This document shows positions 18,802 to 27,950 of a stretch of DNA of 64,000 bases, piece after piece (within the stretch, counting starts at the first letter, position 1; the number at the start of each line of letters is the position of its first letter). The notes below the pieces were generated by a model. That model did not search any database, had not been told where the DNA came from, and saw only the letters and a program-made list of their open reading frames with translations. The translations under genes were made by a program, and so were the position numbers. The stretch is from Anoxybacillus tengchongensis (GTDB lineage: Bacteria > Bacillota > Bacilli > Bacillales > Anoxybacillaceae): the NCBI RefSeq assembly GCF_014201585.1, contig NZ_JACHES010000002.1, forward strand, positions 124,001 through 188,000. Reading direction: 5' to 3'.

Positions 18802-19962
18802 TTAGCTTACTAGCGAAACGATTTTTTGCGCGCCGTCTGCCATCGATTCAGCCGCTGTAATGTTTAGCCCAGACTGTTCTAAAATCTTTTTCCCTAATTC
18901 AACGTTCGTTCCTTCTAAACGAACGACAAGCGGAAGATTTAAGCCGACTTGTTTTGTCGCTTCAACGATGCCGTTTGCAATGACGTCACATTTCATAATG
19001 CCCCCGAAAATGTTAACGAAAATGCCTTTTACTTTCGGGTCAGATAAAATGATTTTAAACGCTTCTGTTACTTTTTCTGTCGTCGCACCGCCACCAACGT
19101 CTAAAAAGTTTGCTGGCTCCCCACCGTAATATTTAATAATATCCATTGTTGCCATCGCTAAGCCCGCACCGTTTACCATGCAGCCGATGTTTCCGTCAAG
19201 AGAAATATAGTTTAAATCGTATTTGGACGCTTCAATTTCTTTTGGATCTTCTTCATCTAAATCGCGGTATTCTAAAATGTCTTTATGACGATATAGCGCG
19301 TTAGAATCAAAGTTGAGCTTTGCATCAAGCGCCATCACTTTTCCGTCGCCTGTCACAACGAGCGGGTTAATTTCAGCAATGGAGCAGTCTTTTTCAACGA
19401 ACACTTGATATAAACCTAACATAAATTTGACCGCTTGATTGACAAGCTCTTTTGGAATGTTGATGTTAAACGCCATGCGACGCGCTTGAAACGCTTGTAA
19501 ACCGACAGCTGGATCGATGTACTCTTTAAAAATTTTCTCTGGCGTTTTTGCTGCGACTTCTTCAATTTCTGTTCCGCCTTCTTCTGATCCCATTAAAACA
19601 ACGCGAGACGTTGCACGATCGACAACAAGTCCGATGTAATATTCTTTTTTAATGTCGCATCCTTCTTCGATTAAAAGGCGCTTCACTTCTTTTCCTTCTG
19701 GACCTGTTTGGTGTGTGACAAGCACTTTTCCTAATAGCTCACTCGCGTATGTACGAACTTCTTCTAAACTTTTTGCGACTTTTACTCCCCCTGCTTTTCC
19801 GCGACCGCCGGCATGAATTTGTGCTTTGACGACACAAACGCTACTGCCGAGCTCTTTCGCTGCCTCGACCGCTTCTTCAACCGTAAATGCTACACGGCCG
19901 TTCGGCACGCTCACTCCGTAGCTTCTGAGGATCTCTTTTCCTTGATACTCATGAATATTCAT
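18802..19962 (-). CDS. sucC: Succinyl-CoA synthetase beta subunit
   Basis: The beta subunit supplies the ATP-grasp domain and nucleotide specificity. Start ATG 19962 ([16 protein letters not shown]) lies just after AGGAGGATGGGGT and gives 386 residues, the family length. The ATP-grasp region contains [15 protein letters not shown], and the C-terminal ligase domain ends with the [13 protein letters not shown] segment. A sigma-A promoter with an overlapping cre-like site lies upstream. Confidence 0.98.
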   Translation of the reverse strand: MNIHEYQGKEILRSYGVSVPNGRVAFTVEEAVEAAKELGSSVCVVKAQIHAGGRGKAGGVKVAKSLEEVRTYASELLGKVLVTHQTGPEGKEVKRLLIEEGCDIKKEYYIGLVVDRATSRVVLMGSEEGGTEIEEVAAKTPEKIFKEYIDPAVGLQAFQARRMAFNINIPKELVNQAVKFMLGLYQVFVEKDCSIAEINPLVVTGDGKVMALDAKLNFDSNALYRHKDILEYRDLDEEDPKEIEASKYDLNYISLDGNIGCMVNGAGLAMATMDIIKYYGGEPANFLDVGGGATTEKVTEAFKIILSDPKVKGIFVNIFGGIMKCDVIANGIVEATKQVGLNLPLVVRLEGTNVELGKKILEQSGLNITAAESMADGAQKIVSLVS

Positions 19963-19992
19963 ACCCCATCCTCCTATGTATAAAAATAAAAG

Positions 19993-20006
19993 TACTAGCG
20001 CTTTCA
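19993..20006 (-). promoter_or_regulatory. cre-like site (CcpA) at the sucC start of transcription
   Basis: TGAAAGCGCTAGTA on the minus strand matches 12 of 14 positions of the cre consensus TGWAANCGNTNWCA, including the central CG. It lies directly downstream of the -10 box, where CcpA would repress. Matched by eye; binding not shown. Confidence 0.5.
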
Positions 20007-20035
20007 TTGTATAATGATACTTTGTCAGTTGTCTA
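20006..20035 (-). promoter_or_regulatory. Sigma-A promoter of sucCD
   Basis: TAGACA (20035-20030), 18-base spacer, TACAAT (20011-20006): five of six bases match at each box. The start of transcription would be about 40 bases before sucC. The cre-like site directly follows. Confidence 0.7.
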
Positions 20036-20080
20036 CCATTTAGACAGAAAATTCTTTAACAAAAGAAAAAGAAGCGACGG

Positions 20081-20347
20081 TCACGAGCGCTCCTCTACCT
20101 TCTTTTCTATTTGATAAATAAATGCAAATACTTCAGCAACGACTTTGTACAGCTCTTCTGGAATCGTCTCATTTAACTGCAGTTGTCCGAGCATCGCAGC
20201 AAGCGTTTTATCTTCGTAAATCGGGACGTCGTATTGTTTCGCACGTTCAATGATACGCTCGGCAACCATTCCTTCTCCTTTTGCTACAACGACCGGGGCA
20301 ATATGTTGTTCGTCGTACGATAAAGCAACGGCACGCTTTCGTTTCAT
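20081..20347 (-). CDS. ylqH: YlqH, FlhB C-terminal-domain homologue
   Basis: An 88-residue soluble protein homologous to the cytoplasmic C-terminal part of FlhB, the export-specificity switch of the flagellar type III system. It begins MKRKRAVALSYDEQHIAP, which aligns with FlhB just past its NPTH self-cleavage site. It thus resembles the already cleaved C-terminal fragment, with no membrane part. The segment VPIYEDKTLAAML matches the FlhB PIVEDPPLARAL region. It overlaps ylqG by 4 bases. Its function is uncertain. Confidence 0.85.
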   Translation of the reverse strand: MKRKRAVALSYDEQHIAPVVVAKGEGMVAERIIERAKQYDVPIYEDKTLAAMLGQLQLNETIPEELYKVVAEVFAFIYQIEKKVEERS

Positions 20348-21510
20348 ATGCGGTAATCCACTCCTTTATACGAAAATGGTTCAACAGGTAATCGTTTGCT
20401 TCGCTTGTTCATCGGTGGTTTAACGGAAACAGCAGAAAGCGTGTATCCATGTTCAGCAAGCTTCTCCTTTAGTGACGGCTCAAGGGCAGATGCATACAAT
20501 TCTACACGGGGCGTGTCGTTGATGATCGAAATATGAACGATGCGTTGTTGAATGTGAACGTCTACAATCGTTTCTTTTAACGTCGCCATCGTCAAATAAA
20601 ATAAAATGCGACAATAGTCTGTATCCATTTTTCCATTTTCTCGTTGTTTTCCGCGCCATTGAATCGTCACATCTGTTGCATGCGTCCCGATGAGTAACGG
20701 AAATTGAGTAAATATATGTTGGAGAGAATGGTCATTTGTTGATAAAAACTGATATGCTTTCATCCGATCAAGTAATGAGGTGATCTCCGCTTTTAACTCA
20801 CCTGTTGCTTCTTCTGCTGCTTTTTGCAATAAAACAAACCATTCATCTTGTTGTTTCATCGTTTCTTCAAGCAGTTGTTGAATATGTTCAGGCGAAAAAG
20901 AAGAAAGCGTCGGCATATGGCGTAAATAGGAAGAAAGTGTCGCTAACGTTCCTTTTGGATGAGCGCGATCAATGAGCACCGCAAGCATAAGCCGTTGTTC
21001 ATATAGCGGCTTATCATGCTGTAAAGTGACGAACGCACGAAACACATCATCACGAAGCGGCAAATTGTGCATAAATAGCCATTTGACTGCTTGAGCTTCC
21101 TTTTCGCCACCTGTTTGTAACCATTGTCGAATAAGGGCCATGTCATGCTTTTTAAACGAAAATGATTCATCCATCATCCAGCGAACGAGCGCCTTCGTTT
21201 GTTCATTCATCGGTAAACGAAAGTGACGGATGATGCTCTCTTCATCTTTCAGCTTTTCTGTATGTTGCAATATTTTTAGCTCAAGCGGAAATGTCTTTTG
21301 TACATGAAACGTATATGTGCCGCCTTCTTTGACAGGCGACTGCAGTTCAGCTGTAAGTGTATGACTTCCAACCCGAACGAGCGCTGTTCGGTCTTCGTTT
21401 ATTTTTTCGATTTTTCCATAGATGATGTCGCCAACTTGAAACGTCGGTACTTTTGGTACACGTATCGTTTGTGCATCATCAAATAATGTGCGTAGCCATT
21501 GAACGTTCAT
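20344..21510 (-). CDS. ylqG: YlqG, uncharacterised protein paired with the FlhB-like YlqH
   Basis: A 388-residue protein with no recognised catalytic motif. The first part has a predicted small beta domain (residues about 24-75: VGDIIYGKIEKINEDRTALV), then long helical stretches and a C-terminal alpha/beta region (about 280-370). This C-terminal part loosely resembles the Flg_hook-type fold of FliK. Partnership with an FlhB-tail protein makes a FliK-like role plausible, but this is inference. It sits between rnhB (1-base gap) and ylqH (overlap), the same order as B. subtilis. Confidence 0.75.
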   Translation of the reverse strand: MNVQWLRTLFDDAQTIRVPKVPTFQVGDIIYGKIEKINEDRTALVRVGSHTLTAELQSPVKEGGTYTFHVQKTFPLELKILQHTEKLKDEESIIRHFRLPMNEQTKALVRWMMDESFSFKKHDMALIRQWLQTGGEKEAQAVKWLFMHNLPLRDDVFRAFVTLQHDKPLYEQRLMLAVLIDRAHPKGTLATLSSYLRHMPTLSSFSPEHIQQLLEETMKQQDEWFVLLQKAAEEATGELKAEITSLLDRMKAYQFLSTNDHSLQHIFTQFPLLIGTHATDVTIQWRGKQRENGKMDTDYCRILFYLTMATLKETIVDVHIQQRIVHISIINDTPRVELYASALEPSLKEKLAEHGYTLSAVSVKPPMNKRSKRLPVEPFSYKGVDYRI

Positions 21511-21511
21511 T

Positions 21512-22282
21512 TCATTCTCCTCGCTTTAATCGCTCGCGAATCGGGGCGAACGAACGACGATGCTCTTCAATGACCCCATATCGTTCAATCGCTTGCAAAT
21601 GCGCTTTCGTGCCATATCCCATATGTTGCTCAAATCCATATTGCGGATATGTTTCACCTAGTTGCTTCATCATGCGATCGCGCGTCACTTTTGCTATAAT
21701 GGAGCTTGCTGCAATGGATATACTATGTGCATCCCCTTTCACAATGGATGTTTGCGGAATCGATAGCGGGAGGCTCATTGCATCAATAAGCAAATGTTCT
21801 GGAACGATGGAAAGCGATTGAACGGCTGCCACCATCGCTTTTTTCGTTGCCTCGTAAATGTTTAACTCGTCAATTTCGCGTGCGCTGACAACACCAATGC
21901 CGATGGCAAGAGCCGTTTGTTGAATGATAGAAAACAATTGTTCACGTTTTGTTTCCGATAGTTTTTTTGAATCGTCTACATAAGGAATATATACATCTTT
22001 TGGCAAAATAACGGCTGCAGCAACGACCGGACCAGCTAGCGGCCCTCGTCCTACTTCATCTACGCCAGCGATGTAGCGCACTCCTTTTTCATATAGCGCC
22101 TGCTCATATTGCAACATATGCAGACAACGTTCTCGTTCGCGTTTTTCTTCTTCTTTTTGCTTATACCATTGTTGAATGAGACGTTGAACGCCTTTTCGTT
22201 CATCGTGCAATAGTTGTTGAAACCATTCATCTGTTTCATCGTGAATCGTTTGTAGCCTTTTTTTTATTTCTTGTATATTCAC
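21512..22282 (-). CDS. rnhB: Ribonuclease HII
   Basis: RNase HII cuts RNA in RNA-DNA hybrids and starts removal of single ribonucleotides from DNA. The active-site region [15 protein letters not shown], the later acidic DAMSL segment and the AKVTRD motif are present. About 256 residues, normal for Bacillus, which has an N-terminal extension. ATG 22288 lies only 2 bases from AAGGAG, so GTG 22282, 8 bases away, is preferred as start. Confidence 0.95.
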   Translation of the reverse strand: MNIQEIKKRLQTIHDETDEWFQQLLHDERKGVQRLIQQWYKQKEEEKRERERCLHMLQYEQALYEKGVRYIAGVDEVGRGPLAGPVVAAAVILPKDVYIPYVDDSKKLSETKREQLFSIIQQTALAIGIGVVSAREIDELNIYEATKKAMVAAVQSLSIVPEHLLIDAMSLPLSIPQTSIVKGDAHSISIAASSIIAKVTRDRMMKQLGETYPQYGFEQHMGYGTKAHLQAIERYGVIEEHRRSFAPIRERLKRGE

Positions 22283-22321
22283 CGTCATCACTCCTTACAC
22301 CTTATATCGACAAATAAACAA

Positions 22322-22350
22322 AAAAATAAAGGCTCGCTTATGCGAACCTT
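22322..22350 (-). terminator. Intrinsic terminator after rbgA
   Basis: Nine-pair stem with one G-U pair (22329-22337 with 22342-22350), loop of 4, then TATTTTTTTG on the minus strand. The stem overlaps the last bases of the rbgA stop codon. Confidence 0.85.
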
Positions 22351-23194
22351 ACGGGCGGTCAAAACTAAGTCGGCCTAATTTTTCTGTACGAATATCGCGC
22401 AACACAAGCTCAGCTACTTTATCGTAATCGACGACGCCACCGGCAGCTAAACAGCCACGCTTTTTTCCGATTTCGTCAAATAGTTGAACGATGTCCTCTG
22501 GAATATGCGAAAGCACATATCGTTCTTTTAAACGATCGGGATAATAAATAGCTAAAAAACGTAACGCATAAACAGCAACGTCTTGCAAATTTAAAATCGT
22601 ATCTTTAATCGCTCCCGTCGTCGCAAGCTTTAATCCGACTTCTTCATCTTCAAACTTCGGCCATAAAATCCCTGGGGTATCAAGCAGTTCAAGCTCTTTG
22701 CCGACTTTAATCCATTGTTGCGCTTTCGTGACCCCTGGTGTATCGCCTGTTTTGGCGATATGTTTTCCTGCGAGTCGGTTAATAAGCGTTGATTTTCCGA
22801 CGTTTGGAATGCCGACAATTAACGCACGCATCGCCCGAGGACGTTTAATTCCCTTTGCCATCATTTTTTCAAATTTTGGGCGTAACCGCTCTTTTGCTAC
22901 TGCTACAATTTGTTTGACGCCTGTTCCGCTTTGTGAGTCGATCGGAAGCGCTTCAATTTGTTGCGCAGCGAAAAAGTCAATCCATTGTTTTGTGACGTCT
23001 GGATCAGCCATATCGGCTTTATTTAATAACATGATGCGCGGCTTGTTTGCCACAATTTCATCAATTAGCGGATTGCGCGATGAAATAGGGATGCGGGCGT
23101 CCACTAGTTCAAATACGATATCAATGAGCTTTAGCTTTTCTGTTACTTCCCGTTTCGCTTTTGCCATGTGGCCAGGGAACCATTGAATCGTCAT
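22349..23194 (-). CDS. rbgA: Ribosome biogenesis GTPase RbgA (YlqF)
   Basis: RbgA drives late assembly of the 50S subunit, including L16 incorporation. It is a circularly permuted GTPase: G4 (LNKADM) precedes G1 (GIPNVGKST) and G3 (DTPGILWPK). The C-terminal RNA-binding domain follows. Start ATG 23194 ([16 protein letters not shown]) lies 6 bases after AGGTGG. About 281 residues. In operon order lepB-rbgA, ended by an intrinsic terminator. Confidence 0.97.
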   Translation of the reverse strand: MTIQWFPGHMAKAKREVTEKLKLIDIVFELVDARIPISSRNPLIDEIVANKPRIMLLNKADMADPDVTKQWIDFFAAQQIEALPIDSQSGTGVKQIVAVAKERLRPKFEKMMAKGIKRPRAMRALIVGIPNVGKSTLINRLAGKHIAKTGDTPGVTKAQQWIKVGKELELLDTPGILWPKFEDEEVGLKLATTGAIKDTILNLQDVAVYALRFLAIYYPDRLKERYVLSHIPEDIVQLFDEIGKKRGCLAAGGVVDYDKVAELVLRDIRTEKLGRLSFDRP

Positions 23195-23217
23195 CGTTGC
23201 CACCTACTTTTATTATG

Positions 23218-23769
23218 TTATTCAACAATGCGAGCATCAGAAAGAGGCCAATAGACGACCGACGTTTTGCCTACGACTTTTTCCATCGGAATAAATCCAA
23301 TATGGCGACTATCTTTACTATACCGACGATTATCCCCAAGCACAAATAAATGACCTTCTGGAACCGTCTTTCGTCCCCACAGTTCTTCGAGTGTAAACGA
23401 CTCCGTTAATGGGCCATCAAACAGTTGTTTTTTCTCCTCATCTAAGTAAGGTTCTTTGTAAGGCTTTCCGTTGACGTATAACGTATCGTTTTTATATTCG
23501 ATCCGATCGCCTGGCAACCCAATGACGCGTTTAATATAATCTTTTCCTTCTTCGGCGTGAAACACAATAATATCAAATCGTTCTGGTTCGCCAATTTTGT
23601 ATGCCATTTTATTGACGATCATCCGGTCTTGGTTATGTAACGTCGGCATCATCGATTCCCCTTCAACGATAATCGGGGCAAAAATAAAGTAGCGAATGCC
23701 TCCTGCTAACGCTACGGCAATCAAAATTGCTTTCAACCATTCAAACCATTCGTTTTTTTGTTTTTCCAT
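23218..23769 (-). CDS. lepB: Type I signal peptidase
   Basis: Membrane serine protease that removes Sec/Tat signal peptides on the outer face. One N-terminal transmembrane segment (about 12-30). The catalytic dyad is Ser39 (GESMMPTL) and Lys80 (DYIKRVIGLPGDR), with the C-terminal box GDNRRYSKDSRHIGF. Start ATG 23769 follows GGTGGGAG. At 183 residues it is a typical Bacillus SipS-type enzyme. A terminator lies between rplS and this gene. Confidence 0.96.
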   Translation of the reverse strand: MEKQKNEWFEWLKAILIAVALAGGIRYFIFAPIIVEGESMMPTLHNQDRMIVNKMAYKIGEPERFDIIVFHAEEGKDYIKRVIGLPGDRIEYKNDTLYVNGKPYKEPYLDEEKKQLFDGPLTESFTLEELWGRKTVPEGHLFVLGDNRRYSKDSRHIGFIPMEKVVGKTSVVYWPLSDARIVE

Positions 23770-23794
23770 CCTTCTCCCACCTATATGATACATG

Positions 23795-23824
23795 TTGAAA
23801 AAGGAGCTTGATGATCAAGCTCCT
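23795..23824 (-). terminator. Intrinsic terminator after rplS
   Basis: Ten-bp stem (23802-23811 with 23815-23824), 3-base loop, followed on the minus strand by TTTTTCAAC. It begins 18 bases after the rplS stop. Confidence 0.88.
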
Positions 23825-23841
23825 CGCAATCATTTCGTTTG

Positions 23842-24186
23842 TTAGATGATTTCTTTGATGCGTGCTGCTTTACCGCGGAGTTGACGCAAGTAATACAATT
23901 TCGCGCGACGAACTTTACCGCGACGAACAACTTCTAATTTAGCAATCTTCGGCGTGTGTAATGGGAATGTACGCTCAACACCTACACCGTAAGATACTTT
24001 ACGAACTGTAAATGTTTCGCTAATTCCACCACCACGACGCTTGATAACCACGCCCTCAAATACTTGGATACGTTCACGGTTTCCTTCAACAACTTTCACG
24101 TGAACGCGCACTGTGTCACCAGGGCGGAATTCAGGAAGATCGTTACGTAGTTGTTCTTTTGTAATTTCTTGAATTAAATGATGCAT
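23842..24186 (-). CDS. rplS: 50S ribosomal protein L19
   Basis: L19 lies at the 30S-50S interface. The sequence [18 protein letters not shown], the [13 protein letters not shown] loop and the C-terminal [11 protein letters not shown] are nearly identical to Bacillus L19. Two adjacent ATGs (24189 and 24186) follow AAGGAG; the second has the better 8-base spacing and matches homologues. It is the last gene of the rpsP-trmD-rplS group but also has its own promoter and leader. Confidence 0.98.
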   Translation of the reverse strand: MHHLIQEITKEQLRNDLPEFRPGDTVRVHVKVVEGNRERIQVFEGVVIKRRGGGISETFTVRKVSYGVGVERTFPLHTPKIAKLEVVRRGKVRRAKLYYLRQLRGKAARIKEII

Positions 24187-24273
24187 CATCTTCATCTCCT
24201 TCCAACAGATGCTCATGCCTATGTTTATCGTTCATAGCAGCGGAACATCGTTTTACGTGCGACGTAAGTCACA
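24187..24273 (-). ncRNA. rplS 5' leader (L19 leader type)
   Basis: About 85 transcribed, non-coding bases separate the rplS promoter from its start. They include complementary stretches (ACTTACGTCGCACGTAA and TATGAACGATAAACATA) and a GCATGAGCATCTGTTGGAAGGAG end. Position and length fit the known Bacillaceae ribosomal protein L19 leader motif thought to mediate autoregulation. Identity with that family was not tested. Confidence 0.5.
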
Positions 24274-24279
24274 ACGTTT

Positions 24280-24308
24280 ATACTAGCATAAAGATGTATC
24301 GGATGCAA
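24280..24308 (-). promoter_or_regulatory. Sigma-A promoter of rplS
   Basis: TTGCAT (24308-24303), 17-base spacer, TAGTAT (24285-24280) preceded by TGC (extended -10). It lies 4 bases downstream of the trmD stop. Strong by spacing and consensus. Confidence 0.78.
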
Positions 24309-24311
24309 GAG

Positions 24312-25049
24312 TTACCGCTCATTTTTTTCCCATTGTTCAATCCATTTTTTTTGTTGTTCCGTTAGTTCATACGTCTCCAGCAAGTCTGGTCGACGCAGCC
24401 ATGTGCGGCGCAACGATTCTTTTTGACGCCACTCTTCAATTAAACGGTGATTACCCGAAAGAAGAACATCTGGTACTTTCATGCCACGAAAATCGGCAGG
24501 GCGTGTATAATGTGGATGCTCAAGCAAGCCAGAGCTATACGAATCGTGTACGGGCGAATGTTCATTGCCGAGCACGCCTGGAAGCAGACGAACAACGCTG
24601 TCGATGACGACCATCGCTGCGAGTTCTCCGCCTGTTAAGACGTAATCTCCAATGGAAATTTCGTCTGTGACAAGATGCTCACGAATGCGCTCGTCGTAGC
24701 CTTCATAATGTCCGCAAATAAAAATGATATGCTGTTCTTTAGCAAGTTCCTCTGCTTTTTTTTGCGTGTAACGTTCACCTTGTGGACAGAGTAAAATAAT
24801 GCGCGGACGATGGTCGCTTTGTTTCGTTAAATGATCGACAGCATCGAAAATCGGTTGCGGTTTTAATACCATGCCTGCGCCCCCGCCGTAAGGGTAGTCA
24901 TCCACCGTTTGATGTTTATTATCGGCAAATTCACGAAAGTTAACGAGTTGAAACGTGACTGCTCCTTTTTCTTGTGCGCGCTTTAAAATTGACTCGTTGA
25001 AAACACCAGTAAACATTGTTGGAAATAAGGTGAGCACATCAATTTTCAT
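24312..25049 (-). CDS. trmD: tRNA (guanine-37 N1)-methyltransferase TrmD
   Basis: TrmD methylates G37 next to the anticodon and prevents +1 frameshifting. The 245-residue SPOUT enzyme shows [16 protein letters not shown], the knot segments [11 protein letters not shown] and [11 protein letters not shown], and the [13 protein letters not shown] motif that binds AdoMet. It overlaps rimM by 4 bases (ATGA). Confidence 0.98.
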   Translation of the reverse strand: MKIDVLTLFPTMFTGVFNESILKRAQEKGAVTFQLVNFREFADNKHQTVDDYPYGGGAGMVLKPQPIFDAVDHLTKQSDHRPRIILLCPQGERYTQKKAEELAKEQHIIFICGHYEGYDERIREHLVTDEISIGDYVLTGGELAAMVVIDSVVRLLPGVLGNEHSPVHDSYSSGLLEHPHYTRPADFRGMKVPDVLLSGNHRLIEEWRQKESLRRTWLRRPDLLETYELTEQQKKWIEQWEKNER

Positions 25050-25561
25050 TCGTCAAGCAGTCCTTCCATCACATGAATCGTAATCGTTTTGTTTTCTACA
25101 TCGACTTGTTTGACGACATCTGCAATGTATGGGATTAACACATCCCCACCTTTTTTTCGTTTGACGACCCATACGTCATTAGCGCCCGGTGTTAGGATTT
25201 CTTTTACTTCGCCAATCGTTTCACCATCTTCGGTCACGACTGTACAACCGATAATTTCGTGAAAATAATATTCTCCTTCGTTAAGCGGTTGTAATTGGGT
25301 TTCTGGTACTTTAATGATTGCCCCTTTAAACTGTTCGACTAAGTTAATGTTGTCGTATCCTTCAAACGTTAATAAATCAAACGTCTTATGAACCCGATGG
25401 CTCGCCACTTTGACTTCAATTGGCGGCTTGTTTTCCATAAAAATATATAGCACATTTCCGACTTTATACCGCTCTTCTGCAAAATCTGTGCGTGAAATAA
25501 CGCGCACTTCACCGCGAATGCCATGCGTATTGACAATTTTTCCGACATGAAACCATTTCAC
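25046..25561 (-). CDS. rimM: 16S rRNA processing protein RimM
   Basis: RimM assists maturation of the 30S head with S19. The protein has two domains: an N-terminal RimM barrel ([16 protein letters not shown]) and a C-terminal PRC barrel ([11 protein letters not shown]...LIPYI). Start GTG 25561 is 8 bases after GAGGAG; the first in-frame GTG overlaps the Shine-Dalgarno site. 171 residues. It lies directly after ylqD and is coupled to trmD. Confidence 0.96.
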   Translation of the reverse strand: MKWFHVGKIVNTHGIRGEVRVISRTDFAEERYKVGNVLYIFMENKPPIEVKVASHRVHKTFDLLTFEGYDNINLVEQFKGAIIKVPETQLQPLNEGEYYFHEIIGCTVVTEDGETIGEVKEILTPGANDVWVVKRKKGGDVLIPYIADVVKQVDVENKTITIHVMEGLLDE

Positions 25562-25566
25562 AACGA

Positions 25567-25950
25567 TCACTCCTCGCGTATATCAACAACGATTCCATCT
25601 TCAATAACAATCGTTTTTTGAGGCGTCCAACGCTCACCAATGTGAATGTCGATGATCGCCTCTACCTCTCGTTCTTTTATTTCGCTTCCTATCGGTAATA
25701 TGCGCAATTGTTCGAGCAGGAAATCAAGTTCCGCTATTTTTCGACGGCGAACTTGCATTTCTCGTTCAAACTTTTCTTTAATTTGTTTCGGTGGAAACGA
25801 TGTTTGCTTTTCCATTCGTTTCTGTTCAAAGATGAGCTGCTCACATTGTTGTTCAAGTTGCTGTTTTTGTTTTGTAAATTGTTGTATAAGTTGTTGCTTG
25901 CTTTTTTCTGTCAGTCGTTGCTTCACTTCAACCGTTTGAATGATTTTCAT
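25567..25950 (-). CDS. ylqD: YlqD family protein
   Basis: A 127-residue conserved Bacillaceae protein of unknown function. The middle part is a long charged coiled coil (about 20-80, rich in Gln/Lys/Glu). A small beta-rich tail follows (about 85-127, [16 protein letters not shown]). It sits between khpA and rimM, the B. subtilis position, which suggests a link to ribosome or RNA metabolism by context only. Confidence 0.85.
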   Translation of the reverse strand: MKIIQTVEVKQRLTEKSKQQLIQQFTKQKQQLEQQCEQLIFEQKRMEKQTSFPPKQIKEKFEREMQVRRRKIAELDFLLEQLRILPIGSEIKEREVEAIIDIHIGERWTPQKTIVIEDGIVVDIREE

Positions 25951-25969
25951 GGCGCACCGCCTTTCTGAA

Positions 25970-25992
25970 CGAAAAAAGGGGAGGTGTCTCCC
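25970..25992 (-). terminator. Possible attenuator between khpA and ylqD
   Basis: A short GC stem (GGGAG/CTCCC, 25979-25983 with 25988-25992) followed by CTTTTTTC on the minus strand, just after the khpA stop. The stem is only 5 bp, so partial termination is more likely than a full stop. Confidence 0.4.
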
Positions 25993-25998
25993 TCTCCC

Positions 25999-26226
25999 TT
26001 ACTCTTCGATGCGTACGTCTATTCGCTTCTTCGACTCATTTGCTGCTTGAACAACGGTGCGAATGGCTTGAATCATTCGCCCGTTTTTTCCGATCACTTT
26101 TCCAACGTCTTCTTGATGAAGCGCGATCGCATATGTGATCGATTGTTGTTGTTCCGTTTCGCGAATGACGACGCATTCTGGATGATCGACAAGTGACCGA
26201 ACAATTGTCTCAAGCAACGTCTTCAT
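25999..26226 (-). CDS. khpA: KH-domain RNA-binding protein KhpA (YlqC)
   Basis: A 75-residue single KH domain. The GxxG loop is in VGKVIGKNGRMIQAIRT. KhpA partners with KhpB/Jag in other Firmicutes and binds many small RNAs and mRNAs. It starts 3 bases after the rpsP stop, within the ribosomal cluster. Confidence 0.95.
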   Translation of the reverse strand: MKTLLETIVRSLVDHPECVVIRETEQQQSITYAIALHQEDVGKVIGKNGRMIQAIRTVVQAANESKKRIDVRIEE

Positions 26227-26229
26227 ATA

Positions 26230-26502
26230 TTACTTTCCGTACTTTAAGTTGTGGAATTTTTCTAAAATTCCTTGTTTTGAAAGCAAGTTGCGCACCGTGT
26301 CAGATGGTTTTGCACCGTTTTGCAACCATTTTAATGCAAGTTCTTCGTTAATTTTAATTTCTGCAGGCTCTGTTAAAGGATTGTATGTGCCGATTGTTTC
26401 GATGAAACGACCGTCACGTGGAGAACGAGAGTCTGCAACAACGATACGATAGAATGGTGATTTTTTTGCACCCATACGTTTTAAACGAATTTTTACTGCC
26501 AT
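26230..26502 (-). CDS. rpsP: 30S ribosomal protein S16
   Basis: S16 (90 residues) helps fold the 16S 5' domain. [20 protein letters not shown] and [15 protein letters not shown] are hallmark segments. Start ATG follows CGGAGGTG. It is the first gene of the rpsP-khpA-ylqD-rimM-trmD run with its own promoter. Confidence 0.98.
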   Translation of the reverse strand: MAVKIRLKRMGAKKSPFYRIVVADSRSPRDGRFIETIGTYNPLTEPAEIKINEELALKWLQNGAKPSDTVRNLLSKQGILEKFHNLKYGK

Positions 26503-26540
26503 GATGATAGCACCTCCGAAAATATTTCACACAAGATAGT

Positions 26541-26569
26541 ATATTAGCAATAAACGTTTTGTTTGTAAA
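26541..26569 (-). promoter_or_regulatory. Sigma-A promoter of rpsP
   Basis: TTTACA (26569-26564), 17-base spacer, TAATAT (26546-26541) preceded by TGC (extended -10). Its layout is similar to the rplS promoter. It lies about 40 bases before rpsP in the gap after ffh. Confidence 0.7.
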
Positions 26570-26597
26570 GTGTTTTTTCTTAACACCGTTATTTTGT

Positions 26598-27938
26598 TTA
26601 CATGAACGGGAAGCGGAATCCTTTCTTTTTCCCTTTCGGCATTGTTGTCATCATTTTCATCATTTTTTTCATTTCGTCAAACTGTTTTAACAACCGATTG
26701 ACGTCTTGAACTGTCGTTCCGCTTCCTTTGGCAATTCGCTTTTTGCGACTTGAGTTAATGATGTCTGGATTCATTTTTTCTTCTTTTGTCATCGAACGAA
26801 TGATCGCTTCAACGCGGCTAATTTGTTTTTCGTCAATTTGTAAATTATTTAAGCCTTTTACTTTGTTTGCACCCGGAAGCATTTTTAAAATTTCATCGAG
26901 TGGGCCGAGTTTACGCACTTGCCCAAGCTGTTCTAAAAAGTCGTCAAGTGTAAATGATGCGGTGCGCATTTTTTGCTCGAGCTCTTTTGCTTTTTCTTCA
27001 TCGACGGCCGCTTGCGCTTTCTCGATGAGCGTCAACACATCACCCATCCCTAAAATACGCGATGCCATCCGCTCCGGATGAAACGGCTCAAGCGCATCGA
27101 GTTTTTCGCCCATACCGACAAATTTAATTGGCGTGTTCGTGACTGCTTTAATCGATAATGCTGCCCCGCCGCGCGTATCGCCGTCGAGCTTCGTCAAAAT
27201 GACGCCCGTTAGTCCAAGCTGTTCGTTAAAGCTTTGCGCGACGTTGACCGCATCTTGTCCTGTCATCGCATCGACAACGAGGAAAATTTCATCGGGTTTC
27301 GTCACTTCTTTAATTTGTTTTAATTCGTCCATGAGCGCTTCGTCAATGTGCAATCGCCCCGCGGTATCGATCAATACGTAATCATGATGTTCTTCTTTTG
27401 CTTTTGCGATCGCTTGCTTAGCAATTTCAACCGGGCTCACTTGATCGCCAAGCGAAAACACAGGGATGTTCAGCTGCTTTCCTAACGTCTCAAGCTGTTT
27501 GATCGCCGCTGGACGATAAATGTCAGCTGCGACAAGCAACGGTTTACGGTTATGTTTTTTACGTAATAAATTTGCTAATTTCCCCGTCGTTGTCGTTTTC
27601 CCTGCCCCTTGCAAACCGACCATCATAACGACTGTTGGTGGACGGCTCGCTACGGCAATTTTGCTGTTCTCTCCCCCCATCAGCTCCGTCAATTCTTCTT
27701 TCACGACTTTAATGACTTGCTGTCCTGGGGTTAAGCTTTTCATTACCTCTTGTCCGATAGCTCGCTCGCTTACCTTTTTCACAAAGTCTTTGACGACTTT
27801 GAAATTGACATCCGCTTCTAATAGCGCTAGCCGCACTTCGCGCATCATTTCTTTTACATCGGCTTCCGTGACTTTGCCTTTGCCACGAATTTTATTCATG
27901 ACATGTTGCAGACGGTCGGCCAATCCTTCAAATGCCAT
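26598..27938 (-). CDS. ffh: Signal recognition particle protein Ffh
   Basis: SRP54 GTPase that binds signal sequences and 4.5S/scRNA. The 446-residue protein has an N domain, a G domain (GLQGAGKTTT near 107, DTAGRLHIDE, TKLDGDTRGG) and a C-terminal methionine-rich M domain (KKMMKMMTTMPKG). It lies 12 bases after ylxM and works with FtsY, encoded two genes away. Confidence 0.98.
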   Translation of the reverse strand: MAFEGLADRLQHVMNKIRGKGKVTEADVKEMMREVRLALLEADVNFKVVKDFVKKVSERAIGQEVMKSLTPGQQVIKVVKEELTELMGGENSKIAVASRPPTVVMMVGLQGAGKTTTTGKLANLLRKKHNRKPLLVAADIYRPAAIKQLETLGKQLNIPVFSLGDQVSPVEIAKQAIAKAKEEHHDYVLIDTAGRLHIDEALMDELKQIKEVTKPDEIFLVVDAMTGQDAVNVAQSFNEQLGLTGVILTKLDGDTRGGAALSIKAVTNTPIKFVGMGEKLDALEPFHPERMASRILGMGDVLTLIEKAQAAVDEEKAKELEQKMRTASFTLDDFLEQLGQVRKLGPLDEILKMLPGANKVKGLNNLQIDEKQISRVEAIIRSMTKEEKMNPDIINSSRKKRIAKGSGTTVQDVNRLLKQFDEMKKMMKMMTTMPKGKKKGFRFPFM

Positions 27939-27950
27939 CGTTACCGCCCC

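Noticed and set aside
22698-23186. Plus-strand open frame of 162 codons opposite rbgA
   Set aside because: Shadow of rbgA. The low-complexity Ser/Ala-rich product has no start signal.
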